Assembly: GCF_900182605.1 (NCBI RefSeq)
Contig: NZ_FXTB01000003.1
Coordinates: forward strand, 1-64,000
DNA from: Saccharicrinis carchari
GTDB lineage: Bacteria; Bacteroidota; Bacteroidia; Bacteroidales; Marinilabiliaceae
Direction of reading: 5' to 3'
DNA: 64,000 nucleotides
Part shown: in pieces, positions 27,787 through 37,015 of the stretch
Layout of the letters: each line of letters begins with the position of its first letter
Position numbering within the stretch: position 1 is the stretch's first letter
Notes under the pieces: model-generated
Told to the model about the DNA's origin: nothing
What the model saw: only the letters and a program-made list of their open reading frames with translations
The model's database searches: none
Made by a program: the position numbers and the translations under genes

Positions 27787-29385
27787 ATGAAGTTTTCTTT
27801 TGTTTTTTTTCTATCGCTCCTTTTTATAAAAGGGGTGGTGGTTTCGGGTCAAAATTACAAGCCAACACAAGCACCAAAGCTGGTGGTATTTTTAAATATT
27901 GACGAATTACGTACAGAACATCTTATTACCTTTAGCCATAAGTTTAGCCAATTCGGATTTAATCAATTAATTAAAAACGGTACTTTTTATCATCGGGGCA
28001 ATTATAAAACCACCACTTCCTTCAGGGGAACCAAACTATTGAACATACACACCGGCAGTTATGCCTCTACGCATGGTGTTATTGGTTCGGCATGGTACAA
28101 TGCGCAACAACAAAGCGAAGAAAAAGCCAGTTATTTTTATGCCCCCAATGCGCAAGTTCAGCCCGATTCAGGACAAATCATTTTTCCCCGACTCAATTGT
28201 TCAACCATTTCGGACGAATTAAATATTTTTTACAAAGGAAAGTCAAAAGTAGCCGCTGTATCCTTATCGCCCGAAATGTTGGCCTATCAAGGATTTTTAA
28301 ATGACGAATTAACCTTTTGGCTTAACCGAACCACCGGAAGAATGATAAACAATAGCGATTCTGCACCTCCAAACTGGGCGCAAAAGTACAACGACATGAA
28401 TTTTGCCGATATGTACATTCAACGGCAGTGGGGCCCGGCAAGCGACTTAAATGATTACCATGAATACATTTCGAAAGGTCCTATGCCACCCCGTCATTTT
28501 ATGTACGATATGAAAGAACGCGATCCCCTATTTCCTTACCAAAAAATAATTGGTTCGCCCTTCGGGAATGTTTTGCTGCGCGACTTTGTGGCTTCTCTAA
28601 TCATCAACGAGGAACTGGGAAAAGATAAATATCCCGACCTACTCACTATATCTTTATCGTGTAAACCTTTTGTTGACAGACCCCAGGAAATGTTTGATGT
28701 AGAGATGGAAGACATGCTGATCCGGCTTGATGAGCAAATAGAATCTATCATACAATTGGTGCGCGATGATGTTGGTTTAGAACATACTTTATTTGTACTA
28801 AGCTCTACTCCCAGCATAGGATGGCTCCCCCAGACTTTAGCAAAGAACAACGTGAGTACCGGTATTTTTAATGGAAAAAAAACTTCGGCTCTGCTTAACC
28901 TTTACCTGATGGCTATTTATGGACAAGGCAAATGGGTGGCCGGATACAACGACAAGCAATTTTATTTTAACCATAAGCTACTAAACGAAAAGCAAATAAA
29001 TCTGGAGGAAATACAAGATAAAGCGGCCAATTTCTTATTAGAGGTAAGGGGTATCGACAAAACAATTACCGCCTATCACCTGCGCGTAAACGAATATACA
29101 ACCGGCATATTCAACGAGTATCAACAAAATTACTTTCACGGGCGCTCGGGCGATTTATTTATCTCCCTTAAACCCGGCTGGACGGAAGAAATAAACGGCT
29201 ACAAAAAAGTGAGTCTGGAACAAAATTTTTATACTCCGCTTATTTTCTTTGGTTGGAATGTTAACAGCACTCAGGTGTTAGAACCCGTAAATATGATTGA
29301 TGTAGCTCCTACACTATCTACCATACTGCAAATACCGGAGCCCAACGGGTGTGTGGGAGAACCGCTGCAAGAGGTGGTGCAGTAG
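27787..29385 (+). CDS. secreted alkaline-phosphatase-superfamily protein lacking catalytic residues (predicted pseudoenzyme)
   Basis: The protein has 532 residues from the ATG at 27787 (MKFSFVFFLSLLFIKGVVVSGQ, a signal peptide); the frame from 27730 adds 19 residues. The fold follows PafA-type alkaline phosphatases and type I phosphodiesterases: KLVVFLNIDELRTEHL, FGFNQLIKNGTFYHRG, HTGSYASTHGVIGSAWYN, RLDEQIESIIQLVRDDVG, HGRSGDLFISLKPGW and YTPLIFFGW. However, the nucleophile position of the T-A-V-G-H block reads RGTKL (Arg80), the D-x-x-G-H metal site reads KPFVD, the A-D-H-G site reads STPS, and the late T-H-V-P histidine is tyrosine. Only Asp39 remains. A periplasmic or exported protein that probably no longer hydrolyses phosphate esters and may be a binding or scaffold protein. 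Confidence 0.75.
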   Translation: MKFSFVFFLSLLFIKGVVVSGQNYKPTQAPKLVVFLNIDELRTEHLITFSHKFSQFGFNQLIKNGTFYHRGNYKTTTSFRGTKLLNIHTGSYASTHGVIGSAWYNAQQQSEEKASYFYAPNAQVQPDSGQIIFPRLNCSTISDELNIFYKGKSKVAAVSLSPEMLAYQGFLNDELTFWLNRTTGRMINNSDSAPPNWAQKYNDMNFADMYIQRQWGPASDLNDYHEYISKGPMPPRHFMYDMKERDPLFPYQKIIGSPFGNVLLRDFVASLIINEELGKDKYPDLLTISLSCKPFVDRPQEMFDVEMEDMLIRLDEQIESIIQLVRDDVGLEHTLFVLSSTPSIGWLPQTLAKNNVSTGIFNGKKTSALLNLYLMAIYGQGKWVAGYNDKQFYFNHKLLNEKQINLEEIQDKAANFLLEVRGIDKTITAYHLRVNEYTTGIFNEYQQNYFHGRSGDLFISLKPGWTEEINGYKKVSLEQNFYTPLIFFGWNVNSTQVLEPVNMIDVAPTLSTILQIPEPNGCVGEPLQEVVQ

Positions 29386-29476
29386 GGTTATGGTTTACTG
29401 GTGAATTATATGTCGAAAGGAGGTAACAAACTCCGGGTGATACGATAAGGCGCACTTGTAGTGAGCCAACAAAATC

Positions 29477-30187
29477 CTAAAAATCCCATTGAACACCTAC
29501 CATAATACGAGGCATAAACTTAGGCTGATTAATGGCTTTATCCGCATCGCTGTACGAGTATTTTCCATCGACATCTTGTTTATTCCGGGGGTTTACATTA
29601 TCGTTATCCGGACTGTATGATGTATCGTGCCCCTGCAATGTGGCACCTAAAAAGTAATCCAGTCCGGCGGTGGCTACCAGCTTTAAATTATCGGAGATGT
29701 TATACCGGCTCTCAAAGCCTCCCCCAAAGCCAAACTGCTTAGAGGTAACATCGAAGTCCTCGTTTCCGCCCACATATTTAAAGTTACCGTTAAAAAAGGA
29801 GTAGCGCGGGCCAAAAAACCAATACGAATTGGAGTTGCCCAGCAAAGTTATACGCTTGAGTAAGTCCATGCGCAGGTCAATGGAACGTCCTTTCTTTTCA
29901 GGTGTCCCGTTGGTGGCGTTGTTAATAAAGATACGGCGGGCATCGGAAGATTTACCAGGATTTAAAAGGGTATACCCCACTCCGAATCGGATATCGAAAG
30001 GAAATTCAGTTGACAATCCGTTCAGAACCAGGTTGCCCCCAAAACCAAATCCCCGGTTGTAGCCCGTAAGCAATTGCACGTCGGCCATCTCTTTAAATTT
30101 GCTTTGGGCACCAGCCGATGGATACAGACATAATAATGCCAAAGCGAGTATCATCACCGATACCCTGTTGCGTTTAATTATAAGCAT
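29477..30187 (-). CDS. outer-membrane beta-barrel protein
   Basis: The protein has 236 residues with a signal peptide ending near PSAGAQ (about residue 28; the frame may start at a later Met such as the one in SVMILALALL). The rest has alternating amphipathic strands (FDIRFGVGYTLLN, YWFFGPRYSFFNGNFKYVGG, FGFGGGFESRYNISDNLKLV, LVATAGLDYFLGATL) and ends in ...IMVGVQWDF. A terminal aromatic residue after a beta strand is the usual outer-membrane insertion signal. It resembles small OmpW/OmpA-like barrels; no OmpA-type peptidoglycan domain is present. It converges on the phosphatase-fold gene 91 bp away, with no clear terminator. Function unknown. Confidence 0.7.
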   Translation of the reverse strand: MLIIKRNRVSVMILALALLCLYPSAGAQSKFKEMADVQLLTGYNRGFGFGGNLVLNGLSTEFPFDIRFGVGYTLLNPGKSSDARRIFINNATNGTPEKKGRSIDLRMDLLKRITLLGNSNSYWFFGPRYSFFNGNFKYVGGNEDFDVTSKQFGFGGGFESRYNISDNLKLVATAGLDYFLGATLQGHDTSYSPDNDNVNPRNKQDVDGKYSYSDADKAINQPKFMPRIMVGVQWDF

Positions 30188-30290
30188 AGTGTGTTGTGTT
30201 GTTGATATTGCATAAAACGGAGGAGGGCCAAAAATATTGTGAAACTAACATTGGTTTCGCTCGAAGCGAAGTCCTCGGGTACAAAACGTA

Positions 30291-30323
30291 AACAGCCTGA
30301 GATAATAAACACCTCAGGCTGTT
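30291..30323. terminator. stem-loop downstream of the sialidase gene, possible terminator of the PUL operon
   Basis: AACAGCCTGAG (30291-30301) pairs with CTCAGGCTGTT (30313-30323), an 11-bp perfect stem. On the minus strand it is followed by TTTACGTTTTG, moderately T-rich. It lies 164 bp past the sialidase stop and 104 bp before the barrel gene start. The remaining sequence from 30188 to 30486 shows nothing else. Confidence 0.5.
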
Positions 30324-30486
30324 CGCATTATGACATTACTACAAGATGTGTTTATTCACACCTTCTTTTCTACTATTTTTTGATAATTTTTATCCTTTTG
30401 TAGGTTTTGTCGTCATTTAAACATTACACTAAATAAAATCTTTTGTTACCGATTATCGTAGTGTTTAAAATTCCGAGACAAGCTAA

Positions 30487-33400
30487 TTATTTTACAATTA
30501 GTTTTCTTGTTTCTGTTCCGCTTTTGGTTTTCATGCGCATGATGTAAACTCCAGGTTCCAATGTGCTAACATTAGCTTTATTTACAGATGCTGCCTTATC
30601 ATTATACACCAATTTACCCACGATAGAATAGATCGAAACCTTTTGTACATTTCGGAAATAAACCACATCAGTAGCAGGGTTTGGATAGGCGAGCAAATTA
30701 TTTTCTTCGCTCTCTTTTATTGAAGTACCTGTATCCGATATGATCAAGTCAAAATCGTACACCCCCCCTTTGTCCACCGCATCCTCTGCCGAATGCGTAT
30801 GACCGGGTGTTTTGTCGTGCCAGGCATCGGTAAAATGAATCCTCATGCGGGTAGTGCCGATAAAGGCATCCGCAGGCACTTGTATTGGAAGTGAAAAGTC
30901 GAGCAAGACCGGATTTCCTTGACTGGGCAGACTGGTGTCTTCCCAGGAATCCTTTCCTATTTTTGCTATCTGCTCATTGTCATCGTCGAAAGAAAAGTTT
31001 TTATTCCAGTCGATAAACACAATTCCATGGCACCACTTCATATCTTCGGAAGTAGTTACATTCAATGTAACTTCCGTCCCCCGTGCGGCGGTAAAGCCTG
31101 CATTAGTTTCTATATAAACTTGGCGCGGATCTGCGCTTTGCGCATAATCTAAATCCACTTCGGCTCCTGTTGTTGCAGCGGAGGTAACGTATCTTGCTTC
31201 CGTTGAGTGGATGGTACCTATGGCAGTACTCCAACTATTTTTAAGGATATAAGATGCCGATACAACCACACTCGACGACATACCGTCCTTTACGGCAATG
31301 GCTTTTAGGGTTGCCGTTTCATCAATCAGGACTGGCTGATCATAAAGAAGCGACGATGATGTTGGGGCGCTTCCATCCAAAGTATAGTAGATAGTGGCAT
31401 CTGGTGTGGCACTAGTAATCTCCACTGTCTGATTCTCGAAATAAGTCCCCGCAGGTACGGAGAATACGGGGTCTTCTACCTTTTGGGTAGTATTGGGTTC
31501 GGTGTAAGTATCTGTTCCTGATGTAAGCCAGTCCAAGGAAAACCTCAAGAAATACATTTTATAAGGCTTCGTCTCATCCTCTTCCACATACGCACCGATT
31601 GTTCCGTCGGGCAAAATGGTAATAGAAGAATAGGCTGATTTACCGGCACACAAGGTTTTTTTAACAGGCCAGGAATCACCTTCGTCGTAGCTTATCCACA
31701 TACTTACATTGCTTCTGTCGGAAGCGTTGGGCAGCGTATGCAGAATCCGGTCCTTGTCATAGCCATCATTGGTAGATGTATAACGCACCATGTCTCCATT
31801 ACAGGCATTGCCCCATATATCCGCCCACGATCCGTTGGAGCTCCAGGTCTCTCCTCTATCGGTTGACTTTGCCCATAGACGGTTTCCACCTCTCCGGATA
31901 CTCATTAAAACATCCCCGTTGTTCAGCTCCACCACTTTGGCTTCGTCGCCACCGTTCAGTGCTTTTCCGGAAACGTTCCATGTTGCACCCTCGTCGTCGG
32001 AATAGATCGCATAATTGTTCAGCACATTATTCACTGAACTTTCGCGGATGGCTGCTACGGCCATCAAGCGGCCATCGTTGAGGCAAAGCCCCTGACCCGA
32101 TCCAAAGAACGAAGCCCGCCATGCTGCGCGTACCGGATCGGCAGCACCGGCGCCAAATATTTGCGAAGTAATGTCTTCCGGTGCGGTCCATGTTAAACCG
32201 TTATCGTCGCTGGTACTTACATAAGAGCGGATGGGATTGGTCGGCGTTGAACCCCAAAGGCCTGGGCCACCAACAAATAGAGCTACCAATTTACCACTGT
32301 TTGCCTTCATCAGTACCGCATCGCCAAAACCATTATTCCTGCCCGTTCCCTGCGCCATAGTAACTGGCTCCGACCAGGTTACACCATTGTCCGTACTTCT
32401 GCGCACCACGATATCAATATCCTCCGGAAGGTCTGTTGAGTTAAACTTTCTCTTATCGGTTACAGCCACAAGCGTACCATCGTCGGCAGTGATAATGGCA
32501 GGGATACGATAATTGGTAGAGCCGTAGTCGCCCGGGCCAAAAAGTAGTTTACGACCCAGTAATATTTCGCGCTCAACGAATGGCTGATCTTCGGTGTAGT
32601 TGTATATTTCGGTAGTTTTGTAAGTGAGGGAATGAAAATTCAATCCTATCTTCTCACCTTCCACCGCTGCGTCGCTCACGTCGGCCGTTATCCACAGATG
32701 GTTGTAGCCGGGTACGAGGTCGCCTGTCAATGTTACCTCAAACTCATTGTCCACCAAATCGGCCTCGCCCAAAAGTGTGGCGCCTTGGGCTGTGCGCGGA
32801 TCGAAATCATCTGTATTTCCGCTCGTATATATTTTTACTTTACTTACATTGCCAATATTGGTGGCGTCCGTCTTGCTTATCTTTATCTTATTGATTTCGG
32901 CGTTTACATCGCCGCCCAAGTTCACTTTTAGTTTGCTGATTACTTCGTTGGCATTTCCCCTTCCGGTATAAGAAGAAACTTTTGTTTGCTCAACATCCGC
33001 CACTATGGTTCCCAAAACCGGGAAATTAATGAGCGTGGCGTTATGCATACCTTTTATATCGGGTACAACAACTCCCTCGATATTATTAAAATCGTAGGCC
33101 GCCAATAGGTTTGGCGTATCGGCTGTAACCTGGGCAGTCATGTCCGTTTGCATTTCGGTGGACGAAAGGGCTTTATCCCAAAAACGCAGGTCGGCCATCT
33201 TACCATTAAAGAAATTTGACGGGTTCATGGCTGGATCGGCAATTCCGGCGCCCACAAATACATCCAGGTCGTTTTCTACCGTCCAGGCATCGGAGCTGTT
33301 CGAGGTCATTGTTAAGGAGTTGGACGATTCGCCCACCTTTACACCGTCCTGGTACATATATATTTTGCCAGCATCGCGATCAACCGTAAAGCCCACATGA

Positions 33401-33759
33401 TACCATGTATCAAGAAAACCTAATGCCGAACCATAAGCACTAAGTACGTTTCCGCCACCGGCATAAGGGGTGTTGATGGCGTAAAACTGCCCGGCTGACC
33501 CCCCGGTCCACATTTCGTAGCCAGTGGTGCTGGAAATTCCTACACCTCTTTTACTCACAAATCGCATCCCCGACTTATAGCCCGGAGCATTTATCCAGCA
33601 AGTAACAGAATAGCTTTCGCCGGTACTGATTTTAAAATCATCATGATTTGTAATTTTCATGTACTGATCCGTTCCATTGAACTCGATGCCGGGTAAGGTC
33701 TGGGCTAGCGCATAACTTCCTAACAAGAGGAAAATAAATAAAAGGTAATTTTTTTTCAT
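30487..33759 (-). CDS. GH33-type exo-sialidase with LamG, chitobiase-like, GEVED and T9SS tail
   Basis: The protein has 1090 residues. Order: signal peptide (1-20); LamG-like domain (about 22-245); a beta domain of the kind found before bacterial BNR sialidases (about 260-385); the sialidase propeller from about 400, with YRIP at 417-420 carrying the arginine of the catalytic triad and five Asp boxes (STDNGVTW, SDDNGLTW, SDDEGATW, STDRGETW, SYDEGDSW); a chitobiase/hexosaminidase C-terminal-like module (FENQTVEITSATPDATIYYT); a GEVED module (IVFIDWNKNFSFDDDNEQ); and a type A T9SS tail (AYPNPATDVVYF). It should release terminal sialic acid from glycans outside the cell. It is last in the PUL operon, 78 bp after the GH85-like gene. 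Confidence 0.9.
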   Translation of the reverse strand: MKKNYLLFIFLLLGSYALAQTLPGIEFNGTDQYMKITNHDDFKISTGESYSVTCWINAPGYKSGMRFVSKRGVGISSTTGYEMWTGGSAGQFYAINTPYAGGGNVLSAYGSALGFLDTWYHVGFTVDRDAGKIYMYQDGVKVGESSNSLTMTSNSSDAWTVENDLDVFVGAGIADPAMNPSNFFNGKMADLRFWDKALSSTEMQTDMTAQVTADTPNLLAAYDFNNIEGVVVPDIKGMHNATLINFPVLGTIVADVEQTKVSSYTGRGNANEVISKLKVNLGGDVNAEINKIKISKTDATNIGNVSKVKIYTSGNTDDFDPRTAQGATLLGEADLVDNEFEVTLTGDLVPGYNHLWITADVSDAAVEGEKIGLNFHSLTYKTTEIYNYTEDQPFVEREILLGRKLLFGPGDYGSTNYRIPAIITADDGTLVAVTDKRKFNSTDLPEDIDIVVRRSTDNGVTWSEPVTMAQGTGRNNGFGDAVLMKANSGKLVALFVGGPGLWGSTPTNPIRSYVSTSDDNGLTWTAPEDITSQIFGAGAADPVRAAWRASFFGSGQGLCLNDGRLMAVAAIRESSVNNVLNNYAIYSDDEGATWNVSGKALNGGDEAKVVELNNGDVLMSIRRGGNRLWAKSTDRGETWSSNGSWADIWGNACNGDMVRYTSTNDGYDKDRILHTLPNASDRSNVSMWISYDEGDSWPVKKTLCAGKSAYSSITILPDGTIGAYVEEDETKPYKMYFLRFSLDWLTSGTDTYTEPNTTQKVEDPVFSVPAGTYFENQTVEITSATPDATIYYTLDGSAPTSSSLLYDQPVLIDETATLKAIAVKDGMSSSVVVSASYILKNSWSTAIGTIHSTEARYVTSAATTGAEVDLDYAQSADPRQVYIETNAGFTAARGTEVTLNVTTSEDMKWCHGIVFIDWNKNFSFDDDNEQIAKIGKDSWEDTSLPSQGNPVLLDFSLPIQVPADAFIGTTRMRIHFTDAWHDKTPGHTHSAEDAVDKGGVYDFDLIISDTGTSIKESEENNLLAYPNPATDVVYFRNVQKVSIYSIVGKLVYNDKAASVNKANVSTLEPGVYIMRMKTKSGTETRKLIVK

Positions 33760-33783
33760 GTTTTTTAACTTTTAAAAATTTGA

Positions 33784-33823
33784 TAAAAAATATGGAGAGC
33801 ACAAACTTATGTGCCCTCCATAT
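33784..33823 (-). terminator. terminator-like attenuator between the GH85-like and sialidase genes
   Basis: On the minus strand ATATGGAG-G-GCAC pairs with GTGC-T-CTCCATAT (33790-33823), followed by T6. It sits directly after the GH85 stop and before the sialidase start, so it could reduce transcription of the last gene. Confidence 0.65.
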
Positions 33824-33837
33824 AGCTCAATTATAAA

Positions 33838-36800
33838 TTACTTTACAATCAGTTTCCCCGATCTTATCACTTTTTCGTTCATCATTCGAACGATGTAGGC
33901 ACCGGGCGTAAGAGAAGAAATGTCAGCTTTTTCTATAGCCACACCCTTATCGCTATGTACCAATTTACCGTCGAAAGAATAAATCCAAACCTGTTGAACA
34001 TTTTCGAAGTAAACAACACCGTTAGCAGGGTTAGGATAGAAGCTTGAATAAGCTCCTTCGTAAACTTCCTCACCAACAGAAACCGGTCCGTCGGGGGCAT
34101 TGGGGTTCTCGTCATAAATTCTAACAGGCTCTTCAGGCATACCCTGATCATGCTTATCTTCTGCTACAATAGGTGGGTTAGTTCCGGTGATATTCATAGT
34201 GAAATCAATGGAGAAACCTTTTGCCGTCAATCCACAAGGCCCGGGGTGTGGGAACCATGCGTCGGAGAATACAATTCTTAGACGTACAGCACCTGGAGCG
34301 GCACGCTCGGGAACAGTAAAGCTTTGTGTTACCCCAGTGGTTTCAAAAGCCACGGTAGAAGACCTAGCAGTTCCGAGGTCGAACACTTCTTCCGTTGCAG
34401 GATCAAACTCTCCATTATTATCCCAATCGATATAAGCTTTAGCAAAGCAATACCTCAAACCATCGGTTTTGGGGCTTCCATTCCACATAGCATCCGAGGT
34501 ATCAAAGGCTTTAAATGAGAAATCAAAGGTTTCACCCTGATTGGCTGTAAATGAATAGTTAGTTGCATTTTGATACTGCGTTCCATCCTCAACCGGAGCA
34601 TTCGCTGTAAAGTTTAAATTATCGGCCAGTCCTGTTGTTTTCACTTCTGTAAGATAACGCTGTGCGCGAGCAATATCGACACCCTCGGCAGCAGGATTAA
34701 TTTCAGAGGAGCAATATCTATCGTCAACAAACTCAGGCAGCTGACCTGCATCGGCACGAGTCACTTTTACCCACGATACTTTCGAGTAGCTTTTACCATC
34801 GATAGAGGCTGCACGAACGCCAATATACGGTTCTTCGGGGGTTTCTGAATCGTCAAATACGATGCCGCCGATAAAGTTGGACCATGTTGAAGTACGACCT
34901 AACTCTTTAATTCTACCATCGACTCCATTTTTATAAACAATCTCGAAATGATTTACATTGGCCTCGTCGTTATAAACCAACCCTGTTGCTAAAGCACGCG
35001 CTGATGTCTCGAAAGGAGAAACTTTCCAGTTGAGCTTAACAGACATGGATTGCTGAGTTTCTTCTTTAACCTCTACCATTAAATCTTCTACACTGGCCAC
35101 TTTAACCAAACGGTCGTCTGATAGACCAAGTTTACCTACATACAGGCTGTAATCGTTAACAGGCGTAGTGGCTTTTACACGCAAACCAATATACTCGATG
35201 AAGTCGCCTGTGGCAAAACCGCTCATATCAAGCGTTTTTTCTTCCCACTCTTTTCCTGTTGTATTTCCTACTGCTATCTCTTCCCAGATATTGCTACCCT
35301 TCTTTTTCAGTATAACATATAAATTAGTGGGAGTCTCTTGTTCCTCATACGTTTTTACAGCAATGTTTACTTTCGGGTTGGCATCGCTAATCTCTAAATC
35401 GGTCCGATACAAAACGATATCTGTTCCGCCTGCTGTTGCAGTCCCCTCCAAAGCGAGCGTAGAACCACCGTTGTAAGCATCTCTATGGGTGTAGAATGGT
35501 TGAATATCAGTTGACACTACCTCGGTATCGGCATTATAAACCAACCAACGGTAGGTGGGCTGATAATCCTGTGCACCCATGTTGTACCATCCGCCAAAGG
35601 CTTTTTTACCTTTATAGTTATAACGCTCGCCATTACCCAACTGAAAATTGGTAATAAAAGGTAGTTTACCTTGCACTGTAGGCCTTTCGGCAATCATAGT
35701 GGCCAGTCCGCCAAAAGTGGAAAGGGGTTCCTCACCTTCCCATTCGTTGCCTGTGCTGGAAAGTGCAGGCTTGTCAGCCGGGTTACGATTTCCACCTGAA
35801 AAAGCCCTCTCCAACAACTTTTGATAATTTTCCTGAATGTCGAAACCATCCGTTCCACTATTATAGCTCATAAAACGGCTCTGCCCGTGCTCGCCCCAAA
35901 GACAAAGGTTCATTTTTTTGGCTTCCGGAAGATTCATCATTGGCCAATTTCTGTTCATGGTAACAATCCAAACACCTGAATAAAGATGATCCGTTTGCCC
36001 CACCGCTTCAGCTGCCCCTATTGAAGTGGCATAGCCCGAAGAAAAATCACCCGACATATAATTTAACATTAGATCTACTGTCTTTTGCCCGGGGTCATTT
36101 CCATAGTAAAGACTTGGAGTATTCCATCCGCTTAGTGTCGAATTCTGGGTATAAAGACCGATGTGGAAATTATCAAAACCTTTTGCATCCGCAATCCGGA
36201 ACAATTCTTTATGAAAAGCGATTACGTCGGCCTTTGTGTATCCTGATGCTTCCCAATTGTAGTTAATACCGTCCAGCCCCAGATACATTAGGCAGTTGAT
36301 AAATGCTTCGGCGTATTTGTACGAGCCATCCAACTCCTTAGCAGTTATCAGACCCTGATAGGCGCCCTCGCCACCGTCGTCGTTCCAGCTCTCAAAAAAC
36401 TTGATGCCACTGAACATGTCTGCACCATGCTTGTGGGCGGCATCGGCCCATCCACCGGGAGCCTGGAAAAGACTATGGTTCCAAGCACCAAACAACTTGG
36501 TGTATTGCCACATGGAGTACACATCATTGTTAAACAAATCGCTGGGATAACCACCAACCATTGGGCCAACGCCCGTGGGTAGGTTCATCCACAACTTACG
36601 GGAGGGATCAATAGAAGGATCTACCTGTTTGCTTTGATCTATCAACACCGCATTGGGGCGCACGTGCGAACGGGCGAATTCGATATCGAAACCGAAAGTA
36701 CTTCGGAAAGTCGCATCAGTAGGATAATTTCTGCCTTCCTGGATGGCTTGGTAAAAAAGTTCAACCATTTGAACATCCTGGAAAGGTGTCCAGTCATAAA

Positions 36801-36900
36801 TGTCTTTGGATGCCGTAGGTGACATTTGCGCCGTTGATGGCATAAAAACACCACTGCAAAAGAGGGCTAAAAGCCCAAAAAGTAGATAATTGTTATTCAT
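33838..36900 (-). CDS. GH85-like endo-beta-N-acetylglucosaminidase with GEVED module and T9SS tail
   Basis: The protein has 1020 residues. After a signal peptide (1-25) comes a TIM-barrel domain. PGGWADAAHKHGADMFSGIKF (148-168) matches the GH85 pattern of a tryptophan before A-A-H-x-x-G, and YLGLDGINYNWE (206-217) offers the GH85 catalytic pair Asn215-x-Glu217. Such enzymes cut the chitobiose core of N-glycans. A beta-rich middle (about 430-720, galactose-binding and fibronectin-like) follows, then a GEVED module (KAYIDWDNNGEFDPATEEVF) and a type A T9SS tail (YPNPANGVVYF, GAYIVRMM). Its tail is closely related to that of the neighbouring sialidase. A GH18-type endoglycosidase is the alternative, since DGxxxxxE is shared. 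Confidence 0.75.
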   Translation of the reverse strand: MNNNYLLFGLLALFCSGVFMPSTAQMSPTASKDIYDWTPFQDVQMVELFYQAIQEGRNYPTDATFRSTFGFDIEFARSHVRPNAVLIDQSKQVDPSIDPSRKLWMNLPTGVGPMVGGYPSDLFNNDVYSMWQYTKLFGAWNHSLFQAPGGWADAAHKHGADMFSGIKFFESWNDDGGEGAYQGLITAKELDGSYKYAEAFINCLMYLGLDGINYNWEASGYTKADVIAFHKELFRIADAKGFDNFHIGLYTQNSTLSGWNTPSLYYGNDPGQKTVDLMLNYMSGDFSSGYATSIGAAEAVGQTDHLYSGVWIVTMNRNWPMMNLPEAKKMNLCLWGEHGQSRFMSYNSGTDGFDIQENYQKLLERAFSGGNRNPADKPALSSTGNEWEGEEPLSTFGGLATMIAERPTVQGKLPFITNFQLGNGERYNYKGKKAFGGWYNMGAQDYQPTYRWLVYNADTEVVSTDIQPFYTHRDAYNGGSTLALEGTATAGGTDIVLYRTDLEISDANPKVNIAVKTYEEQETPTNLYVILKKKGSNIWEEIAVGNTTGKEWEEKTLDMSGFATGDFIEYIGLRVKATTPVNDYSLYVGKLGLSDDRLVKVASVEDLMVEVKEETQQSMSVKLNWKVSPFETSARALATGLVYNDEANVNHFEIVYKNGVDGRIKELGRTSTWSNFIGGIVFDDSETPEEPYIGVRAASIDGKSYSKVSWVKVTRADAGQLPEFVDDRYCSSEINPAAEGVDIARAQRYLTEVKTTGLADNLNFTANAPVEDGTQYQNATNYSFTANQGETFDFSFKAFDTSDAMWNGSPKTDGLRYCFAKAYIDWDNNGEFDPATEEVFDLGTARSSTVAFETTGVTQSFTVPERAAPGAVRLRIVFSDAWFPHPGPCGLTAKGFSIDFTMNITGTNPPIVAEDKHDQGMPEEPVRIYDENPNAPDGPVSVGEEVYEGAYSSFYPNPANGVVYFENVQQVWIYSFDGKLVHSDKGVAIEKADISSLTPGAYIVRMMNEKVIRSGKLIVK

Positions 36901-36937
36901 AACAAATAAATTTTGTTGGTTAATAATTATTTATGTG

Positions 36938-37003
36938 ATCACTTTGATTTTTCCGTCGACGCTTCGGCGGAAAAATCTTTACTTCATTTATTTTTAAAGT
37001 GAT
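36938..37003 (-). promoter_or_regulatory. nested stem-loop between SusD and GH85-like genes
   Basis: A perfect 10-bp stem GATTTTTCCG (36946-36955) with CGGAAAAATC (36968-36977) lies inside an outer repeat ATCACTTT (36938-36945) with AAAGTGAT (36996-37003). Stem-loops after SusCD commonly set the higher level of SusC/SusD over the enzymes by RNA stability or partial termination. No T-run directly follows on the minus strand. Confidence 0.55.
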
Positions 37004-37015
37004 ATCCTTCCCTCA

